A stretch of 24,070 bases of DNA, taken from assembly GCA_902984215.1 (NCBI GenBank), contig CADWAF010004779.1, forward strand, positions 1 through 24,070, written 5' to 3'. This document shows positions 1-10,000 of the stretch, piece after piece. Source of the stretch: Willaertia magna. Lineage: Eukaryota; Heterolobosea; Eutetramitea; Acrasida; Naegleriidae. Position 1 is the first letter of the stretch. Each line of letters starts with the position of its first letter. A program made the translations under genes and the position numbers. The notes beneath the pieces are model-generated. The model was not told the DNA's origin and made no database searches. It worked only from the letters and a program-made list of their open reading frames with translations.

Positions 1-602
1 ATATTAGGTTTTGGTTATAGAATGTAGATATTATTTATTTTAAATTTTAAAATATTATTTACTATATATAAATAAAATTAATTTTCTTTAACTATAATAT
101 TAATTGTTACTATTAAGATACTAAATAAGTAATTTTTATTTTTTTTTTTATTTTTTTTTGTTATTATAATTATTGTTGATGTTTAATATGTTTTTATTTT
201 TTTGTTGGTAGGGTTGTAATATATGTTTAATTGTAAACTATTTAATATAGTTGATCTATTGTTTAGTGGTTGAAAGTTATTAATTATAATAGATAAATTA
301 ATATTGTTTAATATATTGTTATTACTATTATTAAATCTTTTATTTATATTGTTTGTATAATTTTTTTTATAAAATTGTTTTTTATATATTTTTTTGGTTT
401 AAAATATATTTTAAATTGTTTTGGAATTTTAGATTTTTTTTGTTATCTAAAATTTATTGATTGATTAGGAAGATATTTTTTAGGTTGATTGAGAAAATAT
501 TTAAAAAATTTTTTATAAACTCTTTTATTATTATTTTCAACCTTTATGAAAGAGGTATGACTATGATTTTTATAAGTATAATTAAATTTAAAAATAATAT
601 TT
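1..602. other. Extremely AT-rich gene-free stretch
   Basis: No open reading frame of useful length is visible on either strand. The plus strand is strongly T-biased, with long T runs around 140-170 and 360-440. A perfect 10-bp inverted repeat (425-434 and 445-454, loop 10 nt) could form a small hairpin. I see no tRNA-like, rRNA-like or coding signature. It is most likely intergenic or untranslated DNA. Confidence 0.6.
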
Positions 603-816
603 AAACATTATAATTAAAATTAAACATCATAATCAAAATCAAAACATTGTGATCAAACTTAATATATTATGTTTTCTTTTAAACATAATTTCATTTTTTA
701 GATAAAAAATGAGATTAAGATTTTTTTAAAATGGTATTTAAAAAAAAATATAATGTTTTGAGTTTGGCTATAATGTTTGGTTTTGATTATGATGTTTAGT
801 CTTGATTATAATGTTT
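603..816. repeat. Inverted array of 19-bp repeats (foldback structure)
   Basis: The left arm holds three head-to-tail units at about 603-621, 622-640 and 642-660, resembling AAACATTATAATCAAAACT with a few changes each. The right arm holds three units in the opposite orientation at about 760-778, 779-797 and 798-816, plus a partial unit at 749-758. The spacer contains its own hairpin, with perfect arms CATTTTTTA and TAAAAAATG at 692-700 and 703-711. The whole could fold into one long imperfect stem. No reading frame or flanking target-site duplication was recognised, so I call it a repeat rather than a named mobile element. A decayed foldback/MITE-like element or a minisatellite duplicated in inverted orientation are both possible. 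Confidence 0.7.
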
Positions 817-1355
817 GGTTTTAGTCTTAATAAAATTTTTTAATTAAAAATTTCAAACACAAAAAGCCAAGTTTTAAAAAGGCACAAGTCAATCAATATC
901 AAAAAAATGCGCATTAAACAAAAAATTTTATTACTCACAGCCTTCCGTTAACAATACAAGCAAATATTGATTTTCTTCTTGTCCTTCGCAGCAAAAGCTT
1001 TCGTTCTTTGCAATAGTAATTAATCACTTCCTTTTCTTCTATTTTCTTTTTACAATAGTATTGATCAAAGAATAATGATTATTATTTGGTTAAATAATTT
1101 TATTAGTAAAGCAAAATTTTTAAAGTTTTAACAATTCATAACCCAACAACAATTAAACAAGGTTTCTTCATTTATTTATGAGTAATTTAGTACTATTTTA
1201 TAGTAAAATTTAATAATTTTTAAATTAACCAAAACCATCACTGAAACAAAAAAAACAAAGGTAAATACTTATTTTATTTTGCGTGGTATCGGCTTGCAAT
1301 GTGAATTAAATAAAAAATAAAAAATATTTTTTTAAACGAAAGTATAAAGTCTTTT
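817..1355. other. Intergenic region with no secure gene
   Basis: AT-rich DNA with a slightly G/C-richer patch around 930-1060. On the minus strand, 935-1078 is open in one frame (47 codons, no ATG, bounded by TAA TAA and TGA), and a second overlapping minus frame is also open for a shorter distance and ends in TAA. Neither resembles a protein I know and they contradict each other, so neither is called as a gene. No tRNA or promoter is recognised. Confidence 0.5.
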
Positions 1356-1718
1356 TTAGTACTTATCAAAGTCATAGTCGCACCTACCATAAAAAAAGTG
1401 AAGCACCCTGGTAGACATCGTTAGTTGTTTTAACGTTAATTCTGTATTCATTCTCCTCTAGTAATTTGACCTTTTTATCCAGTTTATCGTAACGACCTGA
1501 TTTATCTGTCTAACATCTTCTTGCAATAGTTCCTTTATCTTTGTTCCTTTATATCCTTGAAATAAATTATAAACCATGACTTGTAGTTTTGACGTAAGTT
1601 TTTTTCTAGCTACTTCCTCATTCCTCCTGTATAATTCACTTTTGAGCTCAATAATTTCGTGTTCGTTTTGCTCAAAAATCAAAAAAATGACTTTTTCGTA
1701 AAATCTTGTTGCTTCCAT
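1356..1718 (-). pseudogene. Possible decayed or minor reading frame, unknown
   Basis: On the minus strand an ATG-initiated frame of 86 codons runs from 1718 to a TAG at 1458-1460. It encodes a charged, probably helical peptide rich in Glu, Lys and Leu. The same frame stays open for another 33 codons after that single TAG, to a TAA at 1356-1358. This patch is less AT-rich than its surroundings. I recognise no family. The pattern fits an old gene broken by one stop, a small real protein, or chance. Nothing in the flanks, such as splice sites that would remove the stop, rescues it: the only GT...AG pair spanning the stop is about 13 nt, too short for an intron. Confidence 0.25.
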
Positions 1719-2139
1719 ATTCCATTAAGAGATTGCGTTCCAATTCTTCAAACAATAAAAAAGCACAATATGAAAAAGACATTTAATTCTACAAGAATGA
1801 TTGAAAGAAGTGCAAAAATAAACAATACAATTCATGTAGCAACCACAGGATACTGTGAATTGTAAAATATACAACATTGTATTGGATTTTTGCTTGAATA
1901 TTCATTAAAGTGCATCATATTCCCGCCTTTTGAATTAAAAATCAGTTCAATTGCAATTTAAGTTCCTTTTGAAACGTCTATTGTGTACCAAATTAATACT
2001 TTTAAATCGTTGGACTTGTATTCGTTGGATTGTTGGGTTGAGTTACGATAGTTTTTTTGGCGCCACCAGACTACAAAAAACTACAAAATAGTATTTAAGG
2101 CTGCTACAATTAAAAATGTGAAGCAAAAAAAAATCATTA
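1719..2139 (+). promoter_or_regulatory. Upstream region of the EGF/REJ gene
   Basis: This 421-bp stretch holds no convincing gene. It precedes the ATG at 2140 and must contain that gene's promoter and 5' leader. It is more balanced in base composition than 1-900. A TATA-like string (GTATTTAAGG) lies about 50 bp before the start codon, and an A-rich tract lies just before it at 2125-2133. The exact transcription start cannot be read from sequence. Confidence 0.4.
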
Positions 2140-5100
2140 ATGAAAGTAATACTCATATCGTTGGCGGTGCTTATTGCATCCTTACTTTTAGTGAATAATG
2201 TTAAGTCGTCTGTTTTAGCAGATCCTGTTTATGATTGTTATGGTTGGCTATCTAACTATACTTCCTCAGTATGCTCAGGACATGGTAGATGTGTTGCAAC
2301 TGATACCTGTATTTGTGAAGGTTTATATAATGGTGCTGATTGTTCGTATAAAGTAACTAGTGATTCAGTTCAATGCAATGGTGTTGCATGGAACAGTAAA
2401 ACTGTATGTTCTGGTAATGGTTATTGTATCAACTCTGGTACTTGTGATTGTAGAGATGGTTATAGTGGAGGTAATTGTGAAAAGAGTAAATTTACCTGTT
2501 TCGAATTAAATGGTTCCGATCCTAATGTATGCGCAGGTCATGGTGCATGTATTGGTAATGATAATTGTAAATGTAATGCTGGATGGATTGGTGAAAAATG
2601 TAACATTGCTGGTTATGTATGTAATGGTGTTCAATCAAACAATGCTTCAGTATGTTCTGGTCGTGGATCATGTGGCTTAAATTCTAACTCACAACCTGTA
2701 TGTACCTGTAACTCTGATTACAAGGGAATTAATTGCGAGATTTACTCACCTGTAGAAAGATGTGTTTCTTATGCAAGTAGTTTAAATTTCTGTAAACCTT
2801 TTACCAAACTATTACCTTCTATAAATAATGTCGTCATTTCCCCTGAGAAGATTATTGAAAGAGATAATGCTGCAAAGATTTTGTATGGATCTATTATTGA
2901 AAACAAGAATCCATCAGATAATTGTTTAAACTATGTTAGAGAATTTTCATGCTTAAATACAATTCCTATTTGTTTAGGTACTACTAAAGATGCTTATGGA
3001 TGTAAGAGTGTTTGTAACTATGCTGAAAAAGTATGTGGGTTTGACATTTCTACATGTAGCAGTTTGTCCGACACTGGTGTATGTAACCCTGGAGATGTGC
3101 CATCAGAAGTTCCGCTAACATGTTTTGGTGTTGCTGGAAATAGTTCAAGTGTATGTTCTGGAAACGGAAAGTGTTTATCTAAGGACTTGTGTATGTGTAA
3201 TGCTGATTGGACTGGAGCTAAATGTGAGACCCCTGTTTGTCATGGTGTTAAAGGCACAGATAGTAATGTATGTGGTAGTAAGGGAACATGTGTCGCTCCT
3301 AATATTTGTAAATGTACTGATAATACTAGATGGGGTGGACCACAATGCAATGTTCCAAAATGTAATTCGTTAACCACTGTTGAAGGAGCTTGTAATAACA
3401 AAGGTGAATGTGTTGAATATAATAAGTGTACTTGTAGAGGAAACTATGCTGGTACTAATTGTGAAAAATGTAAACCAGGATGGGTTGGAGAATTATGTGA
3501 CGTTCCAACCTGTGGTGGTATTAGAAAGGATGAAGTATATGTTTGTTCAGCCCATGGAACATGTAAAGGAGTCGATAATTGTGTTTGCGACGAAGGTTAT
3601 ACTGGAGCTAATTGTGAAACAGAAAAACCTATTGTTTGTGGCGCCTTTGATTCAAAGAATCCTAAGGTTTGTAGTGGTTATGGTTCATGTGTTAGATCAA
3701 CAAGTGGCAAAGCTCAATGTGTATGTGATGAAAAACACGCTGGTGGATTTTGTGAAATTTGTTCACCATTATTTACTGGTGTAAATTGCTCTACTCCATT
3801 TTGCGATAAAACAACCACTTGTAACAACCACGGTAGCTGTGACGGTACAAAATGTGTTTGTGATGATTCATTTACTGGTAAATATTGTGATGAATGTGTA
3901 AAAGGACTTGTAGGTGCCCACTGTAACATTACTTGCGATGCAACCACTAAATGTTCTGGAAATGGTGCATGTTCCTCCACTGGTACATGTAACTGTTATG
4001 ATGATGACATGATGGGTCACTTTGTTGGTGAAAAGTGTGACACATGTAAGACCGGCTATTATGGAGAATTCTGTTTGATTTCAGTTTCTAAATCTTTCAG
4101 TTTCTCAACACTAGGAGATCGTATCCAAGGAGACTTTGTTTATGAAGACTTCGCTGGGGAAATTGAATGTGAAAAACTTTTCGACGACAAAACATTACAA
4201 ACATTGTCAGGTGCAACATGTATCTATACTGGTTCTAAGCTTAATATAATTTTATCAGGTTCTTCTACAGTCAAAATTGGAGATAGTTTAGTTTTCTCAT
4301 TTGTTGATCCAACTGGTTCAAAGCAAGAGGTTTCTGTTTTAGTTAGTGGTGATTTATCTACTTTGCCAAAACCATTCGCAGCTATTAGACCAAGTGCAAA
4401 TGTTATTTCAGGTTGTGATATGTTAGTTTTAGACGCATCAAAATCATTTAGTGCAGATAGAAGAAAGTTATCATTCGCATATGAATGTACCTCTGGACCT
4501 GATGTGGATGAGGTAAATGGTATGCTTACTGGTGTAGATGATTCTATGGTATTTGTCGACACAACTGGTCTCTCTTCTGGTACTTACACAGTTAAAGTTA
4601 CTGTTACAAACTTCTTTGGATCTTCAGCAACTGCTTATACCTCATTTAAAGTCGTTACAAAGGCTGTCCCATCAATTCAATTCGTAGATGGGGATGAACA
4701 AACAGCTGAAGTAGGAGACGTTGTAGTTTTTAATCCATTAGTATTGTTACCATCTTGCTACTCTGGAAATGGTAAATTTAATTATACTTGGTCTCAATTA
4801 TCTGGTAATGTGGTTAAACTTACGGATTATGGAGATGGACTTATTTCCTTTGTTCCAACCCAGGCCACTACATACCAATTTAAACTCCTTGTTAAAACAG
4901 ATGAAGCCGAAGACGTTGAAGCATCAGTGCATGTCGTATCAACTGCAGCTAATTTAGTCTTAGTTTACTACCCTTATATCAGTGGTTCAGCAAACATACC
5001 TGCAAATGCTGATTTTGAATTGGATTTATCCTTATCATTCGATCCTAGTCAAATCCAAAATGAGCAAGAAATTTTCACTAATACAGCATGCCTCAATTTA

Positions 5101-6996
5101 AACACTGCTAGTTCTTGTTCTCCCTTACAAATTCTAAATAAGAAATTAAAAATACCAAAGAATACTTTAAGCGCAGGAGTTTACAGATTCACCATTAAAT
5201 ATTCTAAGGAAGGTAGATCTACAAGTGGTGATTTCTATATTAATGTAGTTGAAGCAACTTCCAATTACCTCAGCGTTTTTATGGACGTAGCACAAATAGG
5301 AGTTGACAATATTGATGTAACCGCAATCGATTCAGAAAAACCGCTATTACTTTATGCTTTACTTGATAATATTGAAGACTTATTACAAGCAACAGTTACA
5401 TGGACTCCAGTTATTAAAAATATTAAGCTCAACAGTAACACTGTTTCGGGAGCATTAAATGGTCCAACCCTTTTATTAAAGTCCAGTGCATTAACACCTG
5501 ATCAAAAGTATCAAATTAAGGCAACCGTAACAGTTGGCGAAAAGACTGGTTCATCAGATATTACATTTACTGTCAATTCACCTCCAAAGATGGGTGTATT
5601 CTCTTCAAAACCAACCACCGGTGTTGCTTCAGTCACTAATTTCGCTTTATCGTGCGTTCAATTCTACGATGTTCATACTCCTTTACGTTATCAATTTTCA
5701 TACCTTGATGAAGAAGACAACGTTTGGGTTCCACTAAGTGAAAATGGTCAAGTCAATAATGTTAATGTTGTTCTTCCTCAAGGATATAAGAACAATATCT
5801 TAAAACTTAAGGCTGTAGTTACTGATTCTAAAGGTGCTGCTATAACAGCAACTACAACTGTAACTGTAACATCACCATCGGTTGATGATATATTTAAGAA
5901 CTTAAACTCAACCAAGACAGTTACCGCTTCCCAAACACTTTCTACCTTAGATGCCATTAGCAAAATAGATACAACTAAATTATCTACAGAACAAGTTCAA
6001 CAAATTAAAACTCAAGTATCTACACAAATCACTAATATGTTCAAATCAATGGAAGTTCAATCATCAGCAAAGGGTGACACTAAAGACACAATTTCTCAAC
6101 AAATGTCTGTTGTAGGTAATATTAACCCTAAGATGGTAGATCCTACTGTTAACCAGAAGGCAGCTGAAATCGTAACATCAAAATTATCAAACGTTGCAAC
6201 ATCCACCATTGTTTTAGGAGAGGATACCATTAAGATAATGTCAAAATCCACTGCAGATTTATTACAAACCTTCTCTAATGACCTTGCAAAGAGAGCAAAC
6301 ACTTACTCAAAGAAAGACGTTGAATCTTTACTCTCATCCTTATCTAATGTTCAAACAGCAGCCGCAAGAAGATTGCAAGTTGATCAACCTGGTTCTATTT
6401 CTGTTCAATCCGGTTTCTCAACTTTCGTTAGAAAATTGTCCCCAAGAACATTAAATTCTTTAAATGAAACTATCAGTGATGCATTCAAGTACATGTTGTC
6501 CAAAAATTTCGGAGAGAACTCAGCTCTTAAGGCATTGAAATCAGTAGAGGTTAGTTTTAAACAAGTTGATATTAAATACTATACAGCCATTGCTACTGCT
6601 GTTAAGGCATTAAAAACAGTCACTAACGTAATTGATTTCCAAGTAAGAAATGAAACTGGAGGTGCTGTTAAATTAGGTTCTGGAGCATCTGCAACAATAA
6701 CAACCACTTTGTTGTCCAACAAGAGAGAAGTTACTGCAACCAAGTATGTCTGTAAGTCATATGACGCAACCACCCAAGCGGTTGCAACTTCCAGTTCTTG
6801 TACCGTAACTGTTTCCGGTAGTACCGCTTCAATCACAGCCACTCAACCTGGTATGTACTTTGTTACTAGTGAAACTGTTATCACTTCATCACCAACACCT
6901 AAAAAGACAGTTAAAGTAAGCTCTGCTCAATCAGTAACAACCTCAGTACTTGTTACGTTTGTAATTTCTTTGTTAGCAATGTTGTTATTTGAATAA
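2140..6996 (+). CDS. Large secreted EGF / Frizzled-CRD / REJ surface protein
   Basis: Single-exon gene, 1618 aa. Residues 1 to about 27 form a hydrophobic signal peptide. Residues about 30-205 and 325-650 hold about eleven EGF-like modules of the tenascin-like type (CSGHGxC...CxCxxGYxGxxC). Between them, residues 208-315 have the exact cysteine spacing of a Frizzled cysteine-rich domain (C262-x8-C271-x6-C278 and C288-x3-C292-x6-C299). From about 745 to 1245 follow beta-sandwich segments resembling the REJ/PKD modules of polycystin-type proteins. A Ser/Thr/Val-rich region (about 1250-1590) ends in a segment with spaced cysteines resembling a degenerate GPS. The last 20 or so residues are hydrophobic with no cytoplasmic tail, suggesting a GPI-anchor signal. 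Many Asn-x-Ser/Thr sites are present. The likely role is cell-surface adhesion or recognition; the ligand is unknown. Base composition is visibly less AT-rich than in neighbouring genes, as expected for a highly expressed gene. ATG 2140 is chosen because the signal peptide begins there. Confidence 0.9.
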   Translation: MKVILISLAVLIASLLLVNNVKSSVLADPVYDCYGWLSNYTSSVCSGHGRCVATDTCICEGLYNGADCSYKVTSDSVQCNGVAWNSKTVCSGNGYCINSGTCDCRDGYSGGNCEKSKFTCFELNGSDPNVCAGHGACIGNDNCKCNAGWIGEKCNIAGYVCNGVQSNNASVCSGRGSCGLNSNSQPVCTCNSDYKGINCEIYSPVERCVSYASSLNFCKPFTKLLPSINNVVISPEKIIERDNAAKILYGSIIENKNPSDNCLNYVREFSCLNTIPICLGTTKDAYGCKSVCNYAEKVCGFDISTCSSLSDTGVCNPGDVPSEVPLTCFGVAGNSSSVCSGNGKCLSKDLCMCNADWTGAKCETPVCHGVKGTDSNVCGSKGTCVAPNICKCTDNTRWGGPQCNVPKCNSLTTVEGACNNKGECVEYNKCTCRGNYAGTNCEKCKPGWVGELCDVPTCGGIRKDEVYVCSAHGTCKGVDNCVCDEGYTGANCETEKPIVCGAFDSKNPKVCSGYGSCVRSTSGKAQCVCDEKHAGGFCEICSPLFTGVNCSTPFCDKTTTCNNHGSCDGTKCVCDDSFTGKYCDECVKGLVGAHCNITCDATTKCSGNGACSSTGTCNCYDDDMMGHFVGEKCDTCKTGYYGEFCLISVSKSFSFSTLGDRIQGDFVYEDFAGEIECEKLFDDKTLQTLSGATCIYTGSKLNIILSGSSTVKIGDSLVFSFVDPTGSKQEVSVLVSGDLSTLPKPFAAIRPSANVISGCDMLVLDASKSFSADRRKLSFAYECTSGPDVDEVNGMLTGVDDSMVFVDTTGLSSGTYTVKVTVTNFFGSSATAYTSFKVVTKAVPSIQFVDGDEQTAEVGDVVVFNPLVLLPSCYSGNGKFNYTWSQLSGNVVKLTDYGDGLISFVPTQATTYQFKLLVKTDEAEDVEASVHVVSTAANLVLVYYPYISGSANIPANADFELDLSLSFDPSQIQNEQEIFTNTACLNLNTASSCSPLQILNKKLKIPKNTLSAGVYRFTIKYSKEGRSTSGDFYINVVEATSNYLSVFMDVAQIGVDNIDVTAIDSEKPLLLYALLDNIEDLLQATVTWTPVIKNIKLNSNTVSGALNGPTLLLKSSALTPDQKYQIKATVTVGEKTGSSDITFTVNSPPKMGVFSSKPTTGVASVTNFALSCVQFYDVHTPLRYQFSYLDEEDNVWVPLSENGQVNNVNVVLPQGYKNNILKLKAVVTDSKGAAITATTTVTVTSPSVDDIFKNLNSTKTVTASQTLSTLDAISKIDTTKLSTEQVQQIKTQVSTQITNMFKSMEVQSSAKGDTKDTISQQMSVVGNINPKMVDPTVNQKAAEIVTSKLSNVATSTIVLGEDTIKIMSKSTADLLQTFSNDLAKRANTYSKKDVESLLSSLSNVQTAAARRLQVDQPGSISVQSGFSTFVRKLSPRTLNSLNETISDAFKYMLSKNFGENSALKALKSVEVSFKQVDIKYYTAIATAVKALKTVTNVIDFQVRNETGGAVKLGSGASATITTTLLSNKREVTATKYVCKSYDATTQAVATSSSCTVTVSGSTASITATQPGMYFVTSETVITSSPTPKKTVKVSSAQSVTTSVLVTFVISLLAMLLFE

Positions 6997-7031
6997 ATAT
7001 TAATTTTCCAACCAAAACCAGAACTAAAAAA
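6997..7031 (+). promoter_or_regulatory. 35-bp gap between EGF/REJ gene and ATR
   Basis: Only 35 bp separate the TAA of the upstream gene from the ATG of ATR, both on the plus strand. The gap must hold the 3' end of one transcript and the 5' end of the next, so the functional UTRs probably reach into the coding regions. The A-run AAAAAAATG marks the ATR start. The two genes are in different frames. Confidence 0.5.
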
Positions 7032-10000
7032 ATGAGCAATAACACTGCTTCGAGAGTACCTTTTGTTAATGAAATTGGACAATTCATACAACCACTTATT
7101 CAAACGAACCCTAAAGATACAACCACAATAAATAATTATATAAGTGAAATTTTAAGGAACATATCGTTTCCGCAATTTATTTCGCTTTCAAAGATAGAAG
7201 AAAGGGATGTATCGGATCTAACGGGAGTATTGAATATTTTAGATTATATTATTGATAAATTTGATTTAAAAGATGTAATTAATTATTCAATACCTGTTTT
7301 TTTATTATCAGATTTATTTAAATTAATGACACATTTGTACATAACATATAAAGATTTTAATTTTGAACAAATAATAAATACATTATCAAAATTACAAGAA
7401 TTATTAATAAAAATAAGTTTTGAGGCATATCAAGTAATATTAATAGATTTATGTTCATGTTTAAAACAATTAACAGAAATATATTTATATTTTATTCAAA
7501 GTAATTCACAAGTACCAGTAGGATTAGTATTTTTACCAGAAATATATAAAAGATATACAATCAGATTTAATATTATTGATATTGAAAATGAGAATAAATG
7601 TGAATTTATTCAAATGAATATTACAAAATTATTAAAGAAAGCTATCGAAAAACATTATTATTCTCTTTACAATAGGGATTTATTTATTAATGTTTGTTTA
7701 CAAATTAGATTATCAACCAATCCAATTAAATGTATTTCTTTAGAAATTATAAATTTATTTTTAAAAAATCAACAAACTTTAGAACCTTCTTTAACCAAAG
7801 TTTTTGTAAAAGTTGTAATAAATATTTTACAAGAATCACAAAAATTCCCAACATTTAGAAATTTAAATTTTGATAATATATTATCTAAAAGTATAAATTA
7901 TTTAATTAAACAATTTCAATTAGGTTCTTTAGAGCATTTTAGATTAGAGTCAAATGATTTTTTTAAAATTTTAGTTTCAAGTTTAAATTGGAATTTACAA
8001 AATTCAAATAGTATTTTATTAAAAAAAGAATTAATTAAATCAATTGGTTTATTTTTAGAAACACAAATTTGTGACTTAGAAATTTTATTAAAATGTATTA
8101 AACAATTTGAAGATTATTTAAATAATTCTTTATTTTATTTAGATGATTTAATTTATTTATTAAAACAATTATTAAAGATACATTACAATGAAAACCAATT
8201 TAAAAGAAATGAAGAATGCAATACTCAATTACAAAATAATAGTAAAAAGAGAAAATTAAACTCTGATCAAGGTCAACAACTATTAGAAGGCAATGAGGTC
8301 CAACAAGCAGACCAAGAAGAGGGCCAACAACAAGAAGTAACTGAAATTAATTTAAGTTTTTCATCAAATGAAAATTTAATGTTTCAATTTGGAAATAATT
8401 TTAAATTATTGAAAAATAATGAAGATAGTTTTTTATTATTTGAAATGATAAACAAAAAAGTTTTACAATTAAAAGATAAATTTGATACAATTAATAATTT
8501 GGAAAATTATTTTCAAGAGTTATATTTATTTATAATTTCATTATTGCCATATAAAGAAAATTGTTTAATTTTTGATGAATTAATTTTAATTTTAAATCAA
8601 TTTGTTGAAAAATTTAAAGAAAATATAAATTTAAACACTTTGGAATTATTTTCAAAATTAATTATTGAAATTTCAAATAATAATTTAAATATTTTAAATG
8701 AAAATTATTTTAATTTTTTATTACAAAATATTACAAAATATTTAAATGAAAATACTAAACAGTTATCTGTGTGTATTAAATCAATTTGTTTATTTCCATT
8801 AAATTTAAAAATTGAAGAAAGAATTTTATTTTTTAAATCAATAATTGAAAAGGAAATTTTAATTGAAATTTTAATTGAAAATTTACAATTTTTTATTAAA
8901 GATTTAAATTTTTTTAAAAATTATTGTAAAGATTTAATTTTAGAAATTTTAAAAAAAAAGAATGATAAAATACATGCAATGGTCTTTGTAATGATGGGTA
9001 AAATTTTAAATAATAATAATAATTTAAATAATTCCAAAGATTTACAATTCTTTTTTGAATATATTTTACAAAATAATTTAAATTATAATATTAAAATTTC
9101 AATAATCAAAACAATTTCAATTATTTTATTAAATATTACAATTGAAGACATTAAAATGTATTTAAAATCTTTAGAAAATGTATTTCATTATATTTTTGAT
9201 GAAAATAAGCAAGTGAGAGAATATTTTGTAAGATATTTTAATAATTGGATTACAAAAAATAATCAACAAATTATTCCACTTATAGAAATTTATAAAATTA
9301 TTGTAACAACAAAAAATACACAAATTGATCCATTAGAATATGTTTTACAAATAATTGAAAATAAAATTGAAAATAAAATTATAATTGACAATAATAAATT
9401 CATAATTGACAATAAAAATAATAAAAGTAAAAAAAATATAACATCAACGTTATTACTAATTTTAGGAAGTATTGGATCACAATTTAATGAAAATGAATTT
9501 ATTTTAAAACGAGTTTTATTAATTTTATTAGACCAATTATTTACAAATTCTATAAATTATGAATATTCTTATTTAAGTTTAAAACAAATTGAAGAGGTTT
9601 GTGGTAAAAGCGCATTTAAATTATATTCAAATGTTTTGGGTAATTTATTTTACGATAGAATTTATTTATTTCTAAAAGAAGATAAAAAGAATGTAAAGGC
9701 CATTGTACCTTCCTTATTTGATAAACAATTTGATAAATTTATAAAAAGATATATTAAAAATACTTTCCCTAAAATAATTTTAAAAAACTCAGAACAAGAA
9801 TATAATGAATATATTAAAATAACTGAATGTAAACCAGTTGACTATTTTGAAGATGTTATAGTTTATTGTTTAATTTATTCTGATAATCCTAGAACACAAT
9901 TAGAAAGAATAATTTCTTTATTTAAAATTTCAAATAAATTTAATATGATTGATGCAACTGCTAAAAGTGCTTATCGTTCATTAGTTTTTGAATTTTCAAG

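Noticed and set aside
935..1078. Minus-strand open frame of 47 codons with a repeated Tyr-Tyr-Cys-Lys motif
   Set aside because: It has no start codon, conflicts with a second open frame on the same strand and matches nothing known.
1659..1865. Plus-strand frame of 68 codons
   Set aside because: It overlaps the minus-strand frame, has no family resemblance and no typical start context.
3125..6842. Several open frames of 60-134 codons overlapping the EGF/REJ gene on both strands
   Set aside because: They are shadows of the long gene in other frames, lack recognisable domains and mirror its repetitive Cys/Gly codons.
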